Source: Legionella parisiensis
Lineage (GTDB): Bacteria > Pseudomonadota > Gammaproteobacteria > Legionellales > Legionellaceae
Direction: 5' to 3'
DNA: 64,000 nucleotides
Assembly (NCBI RefSeq): GCF_001467945.1
Contig: NZ_LNYQ01000006.1
Span: 265,653-329,652, forward strand
Shown: piece by piece, positions 27,941 through 37,172 of the stretch
How the letters are laid out: each line of letters opens with the position of its first letter
Numbering within the stretch: position 1 is the stretch's first letter
Made by a program: the position numbers and the translations under genes
Notes under the pieces: generated by a model
Database searches by the model: none
What the model was told of the DNA's origin: nothing
Seen by the model: only the letters and a program-made list of their open reading frames with translations

Positions 27941-29482
27941 ATGAGATCTTCTGAGCAGTACCCAACAATTTGCACCTTGTTCGAAGAACAAGTTAAGAAA
28001 AACCCAGAAAATACGGCAATTTATCTGGAAGATCGTCACATTTCGTATGATGTATTTAATAAACAAGTCAATCAATATGCACGATATCTGCAAAAAAAAG
28101 GGCTGCCATTACATGGAATTGTCGGCATTCAACTTATGCGTTCTTTGGAAATGCTTGTGGCAATTTTTGCAGTATTAAAGGCAGGAGGAGCATATTTACC
28201 AATAGATCCCCATGCCCCTGTAATAAGAAATCAAACCATCCTCGAAGACAGTCAAATCAACTTTCTCATCGTTGATGAGAATCCATTATTGGCCGCACAA
28301 TATGGGATATATGAAAAGAATAATCTGCACGTATTAAGCATTCGTGACAATGTGAGCCATGAAGAATGCCATAATTTAAACCTTGCCCGAGGAAAGCACG
28401 ATGTAGCTTATGTGATGTATACCTCAGGTACTACAGGCAAACCCAAAGGGGTCATAATTTCACATCAAGCCTTAGCTAATCGAATCCTATGGATGCAAAA
28501 TACCTTTCCCTTACGCAGCGATGACGTAGTATTTCATAAAACACACCCTTGTTTTGACATTTCTGTTTGGGAAACCTTCTGGTGGGCTGTTGCAGGCGCT
28601 GGAGTCACTCTTTTGCCACCCCAAAAAGAACATGATATCAAGTTATTTATTCATATGATTGAGCAATATCAGCTCGGTGTCATTCATTTTGTACCCTCCG
28701 TATTACGTATATTTTTAAGTTATATTAAAGAAGATTTTTCGATACCCCGCTTAAGCTCTTTAAAGTATGTATTCTCAAGTGGCGAGGCGCTTGATGCGAG
28801 AAGTGTTAATCTATTTAATAAGCTGTTTCAAGATCAAAAAGCACTTTTGGTCAATTTATACGGCCCTACAGAGGCCACAATTGATGTTTCTTATTTTATT
28901 TGTGCAAAGAACAAGCGATATCGGACTATTCCAATTGGAAAGCCTATCCAGAATACTCAATTTTTTGTGTTAGATGAGCGACTCCATTCCACCGGTTTCG
29001 AACCCGGGGAACTATTCATTTCCGGAGTTGGATTAGCTCAAGGTTATTTAAATAATCCAGCGCTCACTCAGGCATCGTTCATCGACAATCCTCACTTGCC
29101 TGGAGAAAAAATGTATCGTACTGGAGATATAGTCCGTTGGAATAAAAAGCGTGAACTATTATTTTTAGGCCGCAAGGATGATCAGGTAAAACTACACGGT
29201 ATACGTATTGAATTAGGAGAAATAACCTATCATTTATTAGCGCATCCCAACATTCAGGATGCGGTCGTAGTCTGTGAGAGAGTAGATTTTCTTGACCATC
29301 GAATAGTGGCGTTCTTAATTGCCAATAAAAAACAAATAGAGCTTGGTAGTGCTGAGCTTAAATCGTTTTTAAAAACCAGGCTTCCAGATTATATGGTTCC
29401 GGAGCATTACATCTGGTTAAGTGCATTGCCAATAAAAGAAAATGGAAAAATCGATAAAGAGAAACTATTGAGTTTCATTTAG
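27941..29482 (+). CDS. Free-standing NRPS-type adenylation domain, predicted serine-activating
   Basis: 513 residues, a complete adenylation domain without carrier or condensation domain. Core motifs: YMYTSGTTGKPKGV (A3), FDISVWE (A4), NLYGPTEATID (A5), YRTGDIVRW (A7), GRKDDQVKLHGIRIELGEI (A8) and ENGKIDK (A10, with the catalytic Lys). Residues at the ten GrsA pocket positions, read by alignment by eye, are D206, I207, W210, H249, F278, S280, L, I, D, K: DIWHFSLIDK. The textbook serine code is DVWHLSLIDK, so eight of ten match and the two changes are conservative. It probably charges the ACP at 25542 with serine, as ZmaJ does in zwittermicin biosynthesis. Confidence 0.88.
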   Translation: MRSSEQYPTICTLFEEQVKKNPENTAIYLEDRHISYDVFNKQVNQYARYLQKKGLPLHGIVGIQLMRSLEMLVAIFAVLKAGGAYLPIDPHAPVIRNQTILEDSQINFLIVDENPLLAAQYGIYEKNNLHVLSIRDNVSHEECHNLNLARGKHDVAYVMYTSGTTGKPKGVIISHQALANRILWMQNTFPLRSDDVVFHKTHPCFDISVWETFWWAVAGAGVTLLPPQKEHDIKLFIHMIEQYQLGVIHFVPSVLRIFLSYIKEDFSIPRLSSLKYVFSSGEALDARSVNLFNKLFQDQKALLVNLYGPTEATIDVSYFICAKNKRYRTIPIGKPIQNTQFFVLDERLHSTGFEPGELFISGVGLAQGYLNNPALTQASFIDNPHLPGEKMYRTGDIVRWNKKRELLFLGRKDDQVKLHGIRIELGEITYHLLAHPNIQDAVVVCERVDFLDHRIVAFLIANKKQIELGSAELKSFLKTRLPDYMVPEHYIWLSALPIKENGKIDKEKLLSFI

Positions 29483-29589
29483 CCTCATAAAACCAGGAAA
29501 TAAAATAACCAATTGGATTGTTATTTAATTTAAATAGGAAAAATGACCTATATTTAAAATATACCTAGTGTAAAGAAGGTTCATTTTAA

Positions 29590-30909
29590 ATGAGGAAGGT
29601 AAATAACCACTCAAACAAAGTTGCTATCGTAGGTATGGCTGTAAAATTACCTGGAGCCAATAATCTTGAAGAATATTGGGATCTACTAAGGTTTGGTAAA
29701 GAAGCGGTTAGTAAATTTTCTGCAGAGCAGTTACAGCGGTCGGGAATTTCAGAGCAATTGATCGCTACTCCCAACTACAAACCCTACAGAGGAATATTAG
29801 ATGATATCGAATCAGTTGATACCCCTCCGTCTGAAGTGACTAGCAAAAATTTTGAATTATTAGGCGTTCAAGGTAAAGTGATGTCCCATTTAACTTCCCG
29901 TGCTTTGAGTGCTATGAGAAGTCATGCATACAGTTCAAATGACTTCATCAAAAATACAGCGGTATATATTGGCGCCAATAATCAACCAGCCTCTCATTTC
30001 TTAGGAGGAGCGTACTACCAAGCAATTAACACTCAAAAAGCGATAGAAAGGTATTACTCAAAAGTAATTGCCCCTTATATTTCTTATCAATTTGGATTTC
30101 AAGGAAGCTCCATTGATTTGTATACAGCGTGCTCGTCTTCTTTAACTGCTGTGATCCAAAGTTGTCGCGAGTTAAATAGCAATTTATGTGATATGGCAAT
30201 CGCAGGTGCATGCTTAATCGATTTACCCCAAGAAGTTGGCTATGTCTACGAAGAAAACGGCTTATTTTCCTCTGACGGTCATTGCCATTCTTTTGATGCT
30301 TCGGCATCTGGCACTTTATACTCAAATGGTGCCGGGGTGGTTGTTTTAAAACGACTTGAAGATGCAATTGCAGATAACGATCTAATCCATGCTGTTATTA
30401 TTGGATCCGCTATGAGTAATGATGGTAATTCTTCAAAAGAAGGATTTATGGCTCCAGGGGTGCATGGACAATATAATTGCATACAATCGGCCTGGAAAAA
30501 TGCAGGGATTGATCCAAATGATCTTGATTATATTGCAGCTCATGGCTCTTCTACCAAACTAGGTGATGCAACAGAAATATACGCACTAAAAAAAGCGCTA
30601 AGGGACGTTCCAAAGACACATCCTCTGCCAATAAGCTCGGTAATAAGTAATCTAGGCCATACGGGGATTGTATCTGGCATGGCTTCAATCATTAAAACAG
30701 TACTTATGCTCCAAAATAAAGCTATTGTTCCTTCAATTAACTTTGAAACCCCAAATCCTGATTTTATGTTGGATGATTCCCCCCTCTATATTGCCACTCA
30801 ATTTCAAGATTTTCCCATAATGAAAAAACGCTATTTGGCTGGTGTTTCCAGCTATGGCGCAGGGGGTAGTAATACCCACCTGGTTATGCATAGCTATGAT
30901 GGAAACTAG
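29590..30909 (+). CDS. Free-standing PKS-type beta-ketoacyl synthase
   Basis: 439 residues, a whole ketosynthase domain of modular-PKS type with no acyltransferase or carrier domain attached. Active-site Cys181 in YTACSSSLTAV, His318 in AAHGSSTKLGD (usually HGTGT) and His357 in SNLGHTGIVSG. The Lys normally preceding SN-x-GH is Ile here (SSVISNLGH). The domain ends cleanly with GVSSYGAGGSNTHLV. It lies 107 bp after the adenylation gene on the same strand. I infer decarboxylative condensation of aminomalonyl-ACP with an acyl donor. The missing Lys may alter decarboxylation, so a chain-length or decarboxylase-type role is possible. Confidence 0.85.
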   Translation: MRKVNNHSNKVAIVGMAVKLPGANNLEEYWDLLRFGKEAVSKFSAEQLQRSGISEQLIATPNYKPYRGILDDIESVDTPPSEVTSKNFELLGVQGKVMSHLTSRALSAMRSHAYSSNDFIKNTAVYIGANNQPASHFLGGAYYQAINTQKAIERYYSKVIAPYISYQFGFQGSSIDLYTACSSSLTAVIQSCRELNSNLCDMAIAGACLIDLPQEVGYVYEENGLFSSDGHCHSFDASASGTLYSNGAGVVVLKRLEDAIADNDLIHAVIIGSAMSNDGNSSKEGFMAPGVHGQYNCIQSAWKNAGIDPNDLDYIAAHGSSTKLGDATEIYALKKALRDVPKTHPLPISSVISNLGHTGIVSGMASIIKTVLMLQNKAIVPSINFETPNPDFMLDDSPLYIATQFQDFPIMKKRYLAGVSSYGAGGSNTHLVMHSYDGN

Positions 30910-31097
30910 GCACTATTGAAAACTCCACTAACCTGGAAAAATGGCGGCGATTTTATGCGCTAACCAATTGCGTCAGTTGTGCTTATTTTGGCTGATTGTC
31001 AACAGACTCTGGTAGAGTCAACCTGTGCTCAAATTAGACCGCGCTACAAGATTTTGACCTTCCCGGATAACATGATTTTTTGGAGGGTCGAGAGGAC
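30910..31097. other. Convergent intergenic region with coding-like traces
   Basis: Between the ketosynthase and the convergent PaaK-like gene. A short plus frame from about 30975 reads VVLILADCQQTLVESTCAQI and onward but has no start and runs into the opposite gene. It could be the eroded continuation of a longer biosynthetic gene. The short palindrome GACTCTGGTAGAGTC is also present. Confidence 0.3.
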
Positions 31098-32579
31098 TCA
31101 TTCAATATCCGAATTCGACTTCAAGGGGATAAAACGATTTAGCTTACCTGAATACAAATAAATAATCTCAGGTACCTCAATAATCGTTACTTTGGCATCA
31201 GGAAAACCTACTTTGCTTAATCGTAAGCGTATGCTGTCTTGCAATTGGAGTTTGTTAATATAGCCAGTGGTTACAATTTTGATGTTAGCTCCATCTATTG
31301 TTTGCTCGACCTGATATTCCTGAATATTTTTTTCTGGCAAAAGCGCTCCTAAAAAAAGCGAATGATGTACAAAAATATTGTCAGGATAAGTAAAGTCACA
31401 TCCGGGTCGACCTTTAGGTGCTTTTATAAGCTGATGTTGGATGCCGCAATCACAGGTTTTATTTAAAAATAAAATTTCGTCCGAGTTTTCATAGCGGATT
31501 AGTGGCAAAGTATAATTGTATAAATTAGTGATATACACTTTGGTTGCCATAATTCCTTTATCGACAGGGCGATTTTGTTCATCTAGAGGTTCAATAATGC
31601 ATAGATCATCATTCAAGTGCATCTCATCCGTATTCGCCCTGCAATTTAAGCCCACCATACCCTCGGTACAGCCAAATATATTAAAAATATCCACTTTAGG
31701 CCACGTTTCTTTGATTAAGGCTAAGGTTTGCTCAAAAAGTGGTTCTCCGCCAAGGAGAAGAATCTTGGGGGCGATTTTTATTTGCCCTTTTTGAACTAAT
31801 TGACATACCTTGTGAATGTATGAAGGAGCGGCTGTCACGATATCAGGAAAAATTTGATTGAGACGAGTGACGACTACGTTTAATGGTGTTACGGCCATAG
31901 GCAAAAAATACGTATTTTCATTATGCCGCCAAAAGGTTTTTGCTAAAGAGTAGGCAGCAATAGCCGTGTTTGTCACAAACAGGCTCACCATTTTTGAATT
32001 TGCATTTAGTTTTGTCGTTACAATGTGTGTGCGTTCATTATTGTAGAGTGGAAAGCGGATGAATGCAGTGTGAAATGTAATCCATTCATCCCAATCATAA
32101 ATAAATATACCTCGTTTCCCAGTGCTTCCTGCAGTTGCCACGACATGATAATTGGAGAATAGATACAATGTGTCGAGCCGATCATTTTTTTGGCTTATAT
32201 GTTTTTCAACTAAGGCTAATGAAAGCTTGGGATTGGTGACAATTGCATCCCAATTTTCCATGAGAATGGTTTTATTTATAGTAGGAAGCTCATCTAATCG
32301 CTCTTTGGTGAAATTCTCTACGTTGATTTTGGCGAGCGTTTTTTTATACCAAGGCGATTTTGATTTGGCATGAAGCAATAATGCCCTCAGTCTTTTATTG
32401 ATTAGGTCTTGCAGTATTTCTTTGGAATAGCGGATTGCTTCTCGATTTTTTTGAAATTGTACCTCGAAATCACGAATATGATGCAATGTTAATTCACGTG
32501 GGGTTATTGACCTATAATTCTTCTCCGAAGTTCGATTAACCAAATGATGGAGCATGTTTATAAAGCGAAAAAACGACAT
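31098..32579 (-). CDS. PaaK/CapK-family adenylate-forming ligase
   Basis: 493 residues resembling phenylacetate-CoA ligases and CapK/LuxE relatives. ATP loop VVATAGSTGKRGIFIYD (about 150-166), central FGCTEGMVGL (adenylate-binding), TLPLIRYENSDE (Asp contacting ribose) and CDCGIQHQLIKAPKGRPG (hinge region with paired Cys). Members activate a carboxylic acid as acyl-AMP and pass it to CoA, a carrier or another acceptor. AAAGG precedes the start. It is convergent with the ketosynthase gene and could supply an activated starter acid for it. The substrate is not predictable from sequence. Confidence 0.82.
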   Translation of the reverse strand: MSFFRFINMLHHLVNRTSEKNYRSITPRELTLHHIRDFEVQFQKNREAIRYSKEILQDLINKRLRALLLHAKSKSPWYKKTLAKINVENFTKERLDELPTINKTILMENWDAIVTNPKLSLALVEKHISQKNDRLDTLYLFSNYHVVATAGSTGKRGIFIYDWDEWITFHTAFIRFPLYNNERTHIVTTKLNANSKMVSLFVTNTAIAAYSLAKTFWRHNENTYFLPMAVTPLNVVVTRLNQIFPDIVTAAPSYIHKVCQLVQKGQIKIAPKILLLGGEPLFEQTLALIKETWPKVDIFNIFGCTEGMVGLNCRANTDEMHLNDDLCIIEPLDEQNRPVDKGIMATKVYITNLYNYTLPLIRYENSDEILFLNKTCDCGIQHQLIKAPKGRPGCDFTYPDNIFVHHSLFLGALLPEKNIQEYQVEQTIDGANIKIVTTGYINKLQLQDSIRLRLSKVGFPDAKVTIIEVPEIIYLYSGKLNRFIPLKSNSDIE

Positions 32580-32704
32580 ATAATTACCTTTCTTATACCC
32601 ATTCGCATTTTTTAATCTTTTGATTGTAGTATAGATTGTTTTTACCTTTATTTTATATGTGTCAAAAACTGATTAACTAATGATGTAACAACGCAGCCAT
32701 TGAA

Positions 32705-33832
32705 TTATAGCTCTTCATAAATCAGTACTTTTTGTAGCGCCAGATTTTCCAGAGTACGCTCATTAACCTCAATTCCAAGACCAGGCTTTTTAAAAGGTAT
32801 TCTCATGCCCTGAATATAAGGGGATCGAGTAAAAATGGATTCATTTAAATCCTGAAATAAGAATAAATCACTATCTAAATCAGTAAATTCAATATTGGAC
32901 ATTGATGAGGCGAAATGAATACCTGCTGCAATACTTAATGGCCCTTCCATCATGCTGCCAACCATGACTTTTAATCCCGCTTGATGAGCTCTTTGTGCCA
33001 GAAGCCTTGCCTTCCAAATTCCACCCGCTTTTTGGATCTTGATATTAACTCCGTTTACAGCATTCATATGAATCAATTGTTCCAGCTCATCGATACCGTT
33101 TACGCTCTCATCAGCATAAATATTGACTCCATCAAACTGCTTTTTTATGTGAAATAATCCATGATAATCATGCTTATCTACGGGTTGCTCAATAGCAATA
33201 ACAGTTCCCAAAATCGATTGTATTTCTTTTAAAACTTCTATCGCTTGCCGTGAATCGTTAAAGGATTGGTTGGGATCAATGATATAAGCTACATTTTCAG
33301 CAAATACGTTTTTAATTATTCTTGCTATTTCAGGATTAATTTTATCATTTTCCAGTTTCATCTTAATTAGTTGTACTTGAGGATGATTTTGCACAATACT
33401 CAGCGCATAAGCTTTGGTTTCTTTCAAACCTAAAACCGGTATGGTCACGCTGTTAGGTGAGCGGTTTTTTCCATTACCAAAAAGCCCATATACCGGTTTA
33501 TTTATGATCTTTCCTAATAAGTCATGAAAGGCACTATCCAAAGCAGCAGATGCATGAAAGCTGTTCATGTTGTCTTGGAGGAGCTTATAAAAAACTTGTG
33601 GCGCGTTGTTAGGGTTAATCGTATAACGTTTAAACTCTTGTAACTGAGAAACCACATACTCAAAAGTTTCTCCAGTCGAAAGTGCAAACGGAGCTGCCTC
33701 ACCAATGCCGATAAAATGATCATAATGAAGTTGTACTAAAATAGTCTCTAAATGAGTCCAGGTATGTGTAGCAATAGAAAATGGTTGTGGCAATTGATAC
33801 TTAAGCCGATACATTTTTAATGAAGTTTCCAT
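32705..33832 (-). CDS. Enolase-superfamily enzyme, dipeptide-epimerase or N-acylamino-acid-racemase type
   Basis: About 375 residues, muconate-lactonizing/dipeptide epimerase subgroup. Catalytic KMK in LIKMKLENDK, metal ligands IDPNQSF (Asp), IEQPVD (Glu) and YADESV (Asp), and the opposite catalytic Lys in VNIKIQKAGG are all present. Such enzymes abstract the alpha-proton of amino-acid or peptide derivatives, or act as o-succinylbenzoate synthase. ATG 33832 is preferred over an upstream GTG at 33841 because AAGAG is well spaced for it. Same strand as the PaaK-like gene, about 125 bp upstream, so they may be co-expressed. It may act on the amino product of the neighbouring cassette or on cell-wall peptides. 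Confidence 0.85.
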   Translation of the reverse strand: METSLKMYRLKYQLPQPFSIATHTWTHLETILVQLHYDHFIGIGEAAPFALSTGETFEYVVSQLQEFKRYTINPNNAPQVFYKLLQDNMNSFHASAALDSAFHDLLGKIINKPVYGLFGNGKNRSPNSVTIPVLGLKETKAYALSIVQNHPQVQLIKMKLENDKINPEIARIIKNVFAENVAYIIDPNQSFNDSRQAIEVLKEIQSILGTVIAIEQPVDKHDYHGLFHIKKQFDGVNIYADESVNGIDELEQLIHMNAVNGVNIKIQKAGGIWKARLLAQRAHQAGLKVMVGSMMEGPLSIAAGIHFASSMSNIEFTDLDSDLFLFQDLNESIFTRSPYIQGMRIPFKKPGLGIEVNERTLENLALQKVLIYEEL

Positions 33833-33960
33833 GTACAACACTCTTAAGAAATACTATAAAGACGCCTATAATAATTGACCTAAAATAAATAGGGTCTGTA
33901 AATCAATATTATAGACTTCAAAGTAGAATGTAGTTTGGACAATGAGCGGGGGAGGTATCA

Positions 33961-35019
33961 GTGATTGATTATATTAAAGTGAATATGTGGGTTATTTATA
34001 TTGTTACAGCCATCATAAGTACTGGGCTGGTACACATGGTACTTGCCCGGATTAGCCGTCATTTAACTAAAAAGGCAGAACAAAGCAAAATGCTTTTCGC
34101 AGAAGCGTTTTTAAAAGCATTTACTTTACCCATGGGTTTTTTAATTTGGTTCTTAGGCTTGTCTTTCACCAGTTCTATTTTTTTAGCTTATAAAAAGAAT
34201 TCCTTTTTAATCGCCAATCTCTCTGTAATTAAGCAAATAGGCATTGTTTCTATATTATGCTGGGTATTTGTTCGTTTTATAAGATGCCTTGAGGATCTTT
34301 ATTTAGCTCTTTGTGAGCAACAAGCAAAAGAAGTGGATAAAACACTAGTGCATGCATTACGGCAGCTGTTAACCATTGCAGTGGTTATTATTGGTCTTTT
34401 ACTTGTTATGCAGGCCATGAACATTCCTGTGGCTGGCTTACTTGCCTTTGGGGGAATTGGCGGGGCTGGAGTTGCTTTGGCTGCCAAGGATTTACTGGCA
34501 AATTTTTTTGGTGGTCTGGTTGTTTATCTGGATAGACCCTTTAAGGTAGGAGATTGGATTCGCTCCCCAGATAAAAATATTGAAGGAATTGTAGAGTACA
34601 TTGGCTGGCGAATGACACGAATCAGGACCTTTGATAAACGTCCATTATATGTTCCTAACGGTGTATTTTTAACTATAAGTGTGGAAAATCCCTCGCGGAT
34701 GCTGCACCGACGTATTAAAACCAATATTGGAGTTCGTTATCAGGATGCAGATAAAATTAATAAAATAACTCAAGAAATAAAAGACTCTCTTCTTGATCAT
34801 AAAGAAATTGATACATCTCAAGCAGTGACCGTAAGTTTAGTCGAATTTGGTCCATCTTCGTTAAATATTATGGTTTCCGCTTATTGCAAAACAATAAAAG
34901 CAACTCAATTTTATGATGTGCAGCACGAAATTCTGATGAAGATACTAGATATTATTGCTGGTAGTGGCGCTGAATGTGCTTTTCCAACGCAAACTCTTTA
35001 TGTGCAACCAGCGATTTAA
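33961..35019 (+). CDS. MscS-family mechanosensitive channel
   Basis: 352 residues. Four to five membrane helices are followed by the MscS pore signature: GGIGGAGVALAAKDLLANFF, then the beta domain (DRPFKVGDWIRSPDKNIEG) and the cytosolic alpha/beta vestibule. It releases osmolytes when the inner membrane is stretched. The GTG start is preceded by a strong ribosome site (GGGGGAGG). Single-gene unit ending in a hairpin at 35043-35095. Confidence 0.92.
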   Translation: MIDYIKVNMWVIYIVTAIISTGLVHMVLARISRHLTKKAEQSKMLFAEAFLKAFTLPMGFLIWFLGLSFTSSIFLAYKKNSFLIANLSVIKQIGIVSILCWVFVRFIRCLEDLYLALCEQQAKEVDKTLVHALRQLLTIAVVIIGLLLVMQAMNIPVAGLLAFGGIGGAGVALAAKDLLANFFGGLVVYLDRPFKVGDWIRSPDKNIEGIVEYIGWRMTRIRTFDKRPLYVPNGVFLTISVENPSRMLHRRIKTNIGVRYQDADKINKITQEIKDSLLDHKEIDTSQAVTVSLVEFGPSSLNIMVSAYCKTIKATQFYDVQHEILMKILDIIAGSGAECAFPTQTLYVQPAI

Positions 35020-35042
35020 AGAGGTTCTACCTAAATAAAAGA

Positions 35043-35095
35043 GCATTTTAATCTCAACTAACCTATTTTGATGGTCAAAAAGAAGATTAAAATGC
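35043..35095. terminator. Hairpin after the MscS-type gene
   Basis: Perfect 12-bp inverted repeat (GCATTTTAATCT at 35043-35054 and its complement at 35084-35095) with a ~29-base loop. The long loop and AT-rich stem make it a weak terminator at best. Confidence 0.4.
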
Positions 35096-35289
35096 CTGAG
35101 AAGGTTGTATTGACAATTGTATTTAGTAATACACCTAACCCAATAGAAACTAATTGGTTAATTTCCAGGAAATATTTTTTCTAATAAATAACTTGATTGC
35201 ATTAATCAAATACCGCGCTCTTTTGATACTTCAAGGATGATTGGATCCAGGTTACTATATAGTAATCACATGATGAAGGGACCATTTAT

Positions 35290-35628
35290 ATGGGTAATAA
35301 ATTATTGGTTTTATTAATTGGGGTCGTTTCTATTTCTTGCCATGCAGCCGGTGGCTATCTCTGTACTCCAAATAATGTTAAAGAAATAAATCGTGCCATT
35401 AAGAGTTATATAGTCAAAACCGCTGTATCTTCAAAAGACGTGACTATTTCCGCAAAAAAATGCGTGGGAAACTACGCTTATGTTGAAGTGGCTCCAAATA
35501 AACCCATTACTGATACTGCTATGGTTTATTTGCATAAAGAAGGTAAAGGCTGGAAGGTTATGAATTGGGGGACAAGTTTTGATGAAGCATTTTTAGCTAA
35601 ACTGCCCAAAGAGTTGAGAAATCCTTAA
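35290..35628 (+). CDS. Small exported protein of unknown function
   Basis: 112 residues with a signal peptide (about 1-19, ending SCHAAGG). The mature part contains two cysteines (YLCTP and AKKCVG, a possible disulfide) and the segment YAYVEVAPNKPITDTAMVYL, then KVMNWGTSFDEAFLAKLP. The layout resembles small periplasmic proteins seen across Legionella and related bacteria, but no function is known to me. Single-gene unit. Confidence 0.72.
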   Translation: MGNKLLVLLIGVVSISCHAAGGYLCTPNNVKEINRAIKSYIVKTAVSSKDVTISAKKCVGNYAYVEVAPNKPITDTAMVYLHKEGKGWKVMNWGTSFDEAFLAKLPKELRNP

Positions 35629-35682
35629 ATTGTCGCGACTATAAGCAGTGACTCAGATTAGACGAATCCTGTTTGGGACATG

Positions 35683-37011
35683 CTACTTTATAACACCAGA
35701 TAACTCTTTGCGAATAGGTTGGTTTGGTTGACCCAGCCAATTTGCCTCGTCATTTTCAGGTATTTTTTTAAGAATTTGGAAAATGCTGTTTCTTGATTTA
35801 CTGACAGTAAGTTTTGTAGTTAATTCTGTTGAGCTGGTTAATGCAGTTAAAATTTTAACGGCCTGCGTTTGTGTAAATTTTTTAAATAATTCCGTGTTAA
35901 TAAAGATAAGAGCTCTTTTCTCAATGATAGGATATTCTTTCTTAAATTCGATAACGCCTCGAAGCATTAGGTTTAGCGTCTCTCTTTTATAAATATCAAA
36001 ATAAATGTTTTTTATTGTATTTTGGCACGCATGGAGCTGGGCGCATGCATTATTGAAATCAACAATAGCTTTTGGAATTTTTTTATTTTTTCTGAGTCTA
36101 CTATATTGTTTTTTTGTAGGTACTATACCTTGTTCTGCTAGTAGTTTTAAGGAATAGTCACAATTTCTTTTTTCATTACTTGAGTATTTTACAGGAAGTG
36201 GGTTTTGCTCATTTCCTGGGCGAAGTAATAATTTTCGAAGTTGTTTTTCCAATGAATGTAAAGTGGGTCTATGTCTTGGCTTGGGGGCGAGACATAATTG
36301 AATCAGACGCTTGACATCCGGGGATGGCTTTAATAGAGATTGCATCATAGAACCCAGAGCATAAACATCCATGCTTTTGTGGGCTGGTATCGGCTTTTTC
36401 GACCAGCATTCAGGTGCAATTTGACTATATTTCTTTTTCTTTGACATCCGATCTTTATTTGTGTCTACAATAAAGATATCAGGATTGAGTAGCTCATCCT
36501 TCTTTACGGAAATACCACCATCAAGTAAATAACTTTTACCAGAGTTCATGTCATAATGGATATTATCCGCTTTTAAATCCAGAACAATATATCCCTTATT
36601 ATGACAATCTTGTAATGCTTCAATTGCGGAAATAAAAAGTTTTATTTGTTGCCTTTGGTTAGTAAAACGCAGCTTCTCATAAGGTACACCAACAATATAA
36701 GGAAGCACCAGGCGATAAGTATCTTCACGTTCTATTAATTCAGTGTTTTGTGTAGGGTAAAGAGTCTTGAAAAATTTAAATTTATTATAAACTTCGTTAA
36801 AATCAATATCATCGTGATCCCTGGGCTGAAGTACTGCACGTGATTTTTGACCATCAAGGGATTGAAATTTTCTTGCGCAGGCGTACGTTCCTGAACCAAT
36901 GTCTTTTTCTGGATAATATTCTGTTTCTCCCTCACTTTCGTAACACGATTCCTCAGAACTATCATCATCCTGGAATTTATAATTTTTTGGCATATCCTTT
37001 GCTCTTTTCAT
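35683..37011 (-). CDS. Eukaryotic-type protein-kinase-like protein with C-terminal extension (effector candidate)
   Basis: 442 residues. Acidic, Ser-rich N-terminus (ESCYESEGETEYYPE), glycine loop DIGSGTYACARKF (about 37-49), catalytic loop YIVLDLKADNIHYD with D145, K147 and N150, DGG at 164-166 replacing DFG, APECW (about 201) and MDVYALGSMMQSLL. The beta-3 Lys of the usual VAIK motif is not visible: that strand reads RAVLQP. About 150 residues of unassigned sequence follow the kinase fold. Its relative at 48729 shares the acidic N-terminus and the odd beta-3 strand. Probably a translocated host-directed kinase or pseudokinase. Confidence 0.8.
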   Translation of the reverse strand: MKRAKDMPKNYKFQDDDSSEESCYESEGETEYYPEKDIGSGTYACARKFQSLDGQKSRAVLQPRDHDDIDFNEVYNKFKFFKTLYPTQNTELIEREDTYRLVLPYIVGVPYEKLRFTNQRQQIKLFISAIEALQDCHNKGYIVLDLKADNIHYDMNSGKSYLLDGGISVKKDELLNPDIFIVDTNKDRMSKKKKYSQIAPECWSKKPIPAHKSMDVYALGSMMQSLLKPSPDVKRLIQLCLAPKPRHRPTLHSLEKQLRKLLLRPGNEQNPLPVKYSSNEKRNCDYSLKLLAEQGIVPTKKQYSRLRKNKKIPKAIVDFNNACAQLHACQNTIKNIYFDIYKRETLNLMLRGVIEFKKEYPIIEKRALIFINTELFKKFTQTQAVKILTALTSSTELTTKLTVSKSRNSIFQILKKIPENDEANWLGQPNQPIRKELSGVIK

Positions 37012-37172
37012 ACTGATTTCCCTAAATCAATTCTGCTTATTTTATAAGGTAAAGTCTATTGAGTGATAAAAAACACTCTGATTTCTTTCAAGAAACGTAC
37101 GTAAGTGATTGTGAATTGAATCTCTTGGGTCGAACAACTCGATCCTGTTTCCAAGTATATAGAAAAAGGCAA

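Noticed and set aside
25542..29482. Methoxymalonyl-ACP (FkbG-K type) cassette
   Set aside because: No FkbH-like glyceryl-loading HAD enzyme or O-methyltransferase in the block; instead there is a serine-type adenylation domain, which points to aminomalonyl.
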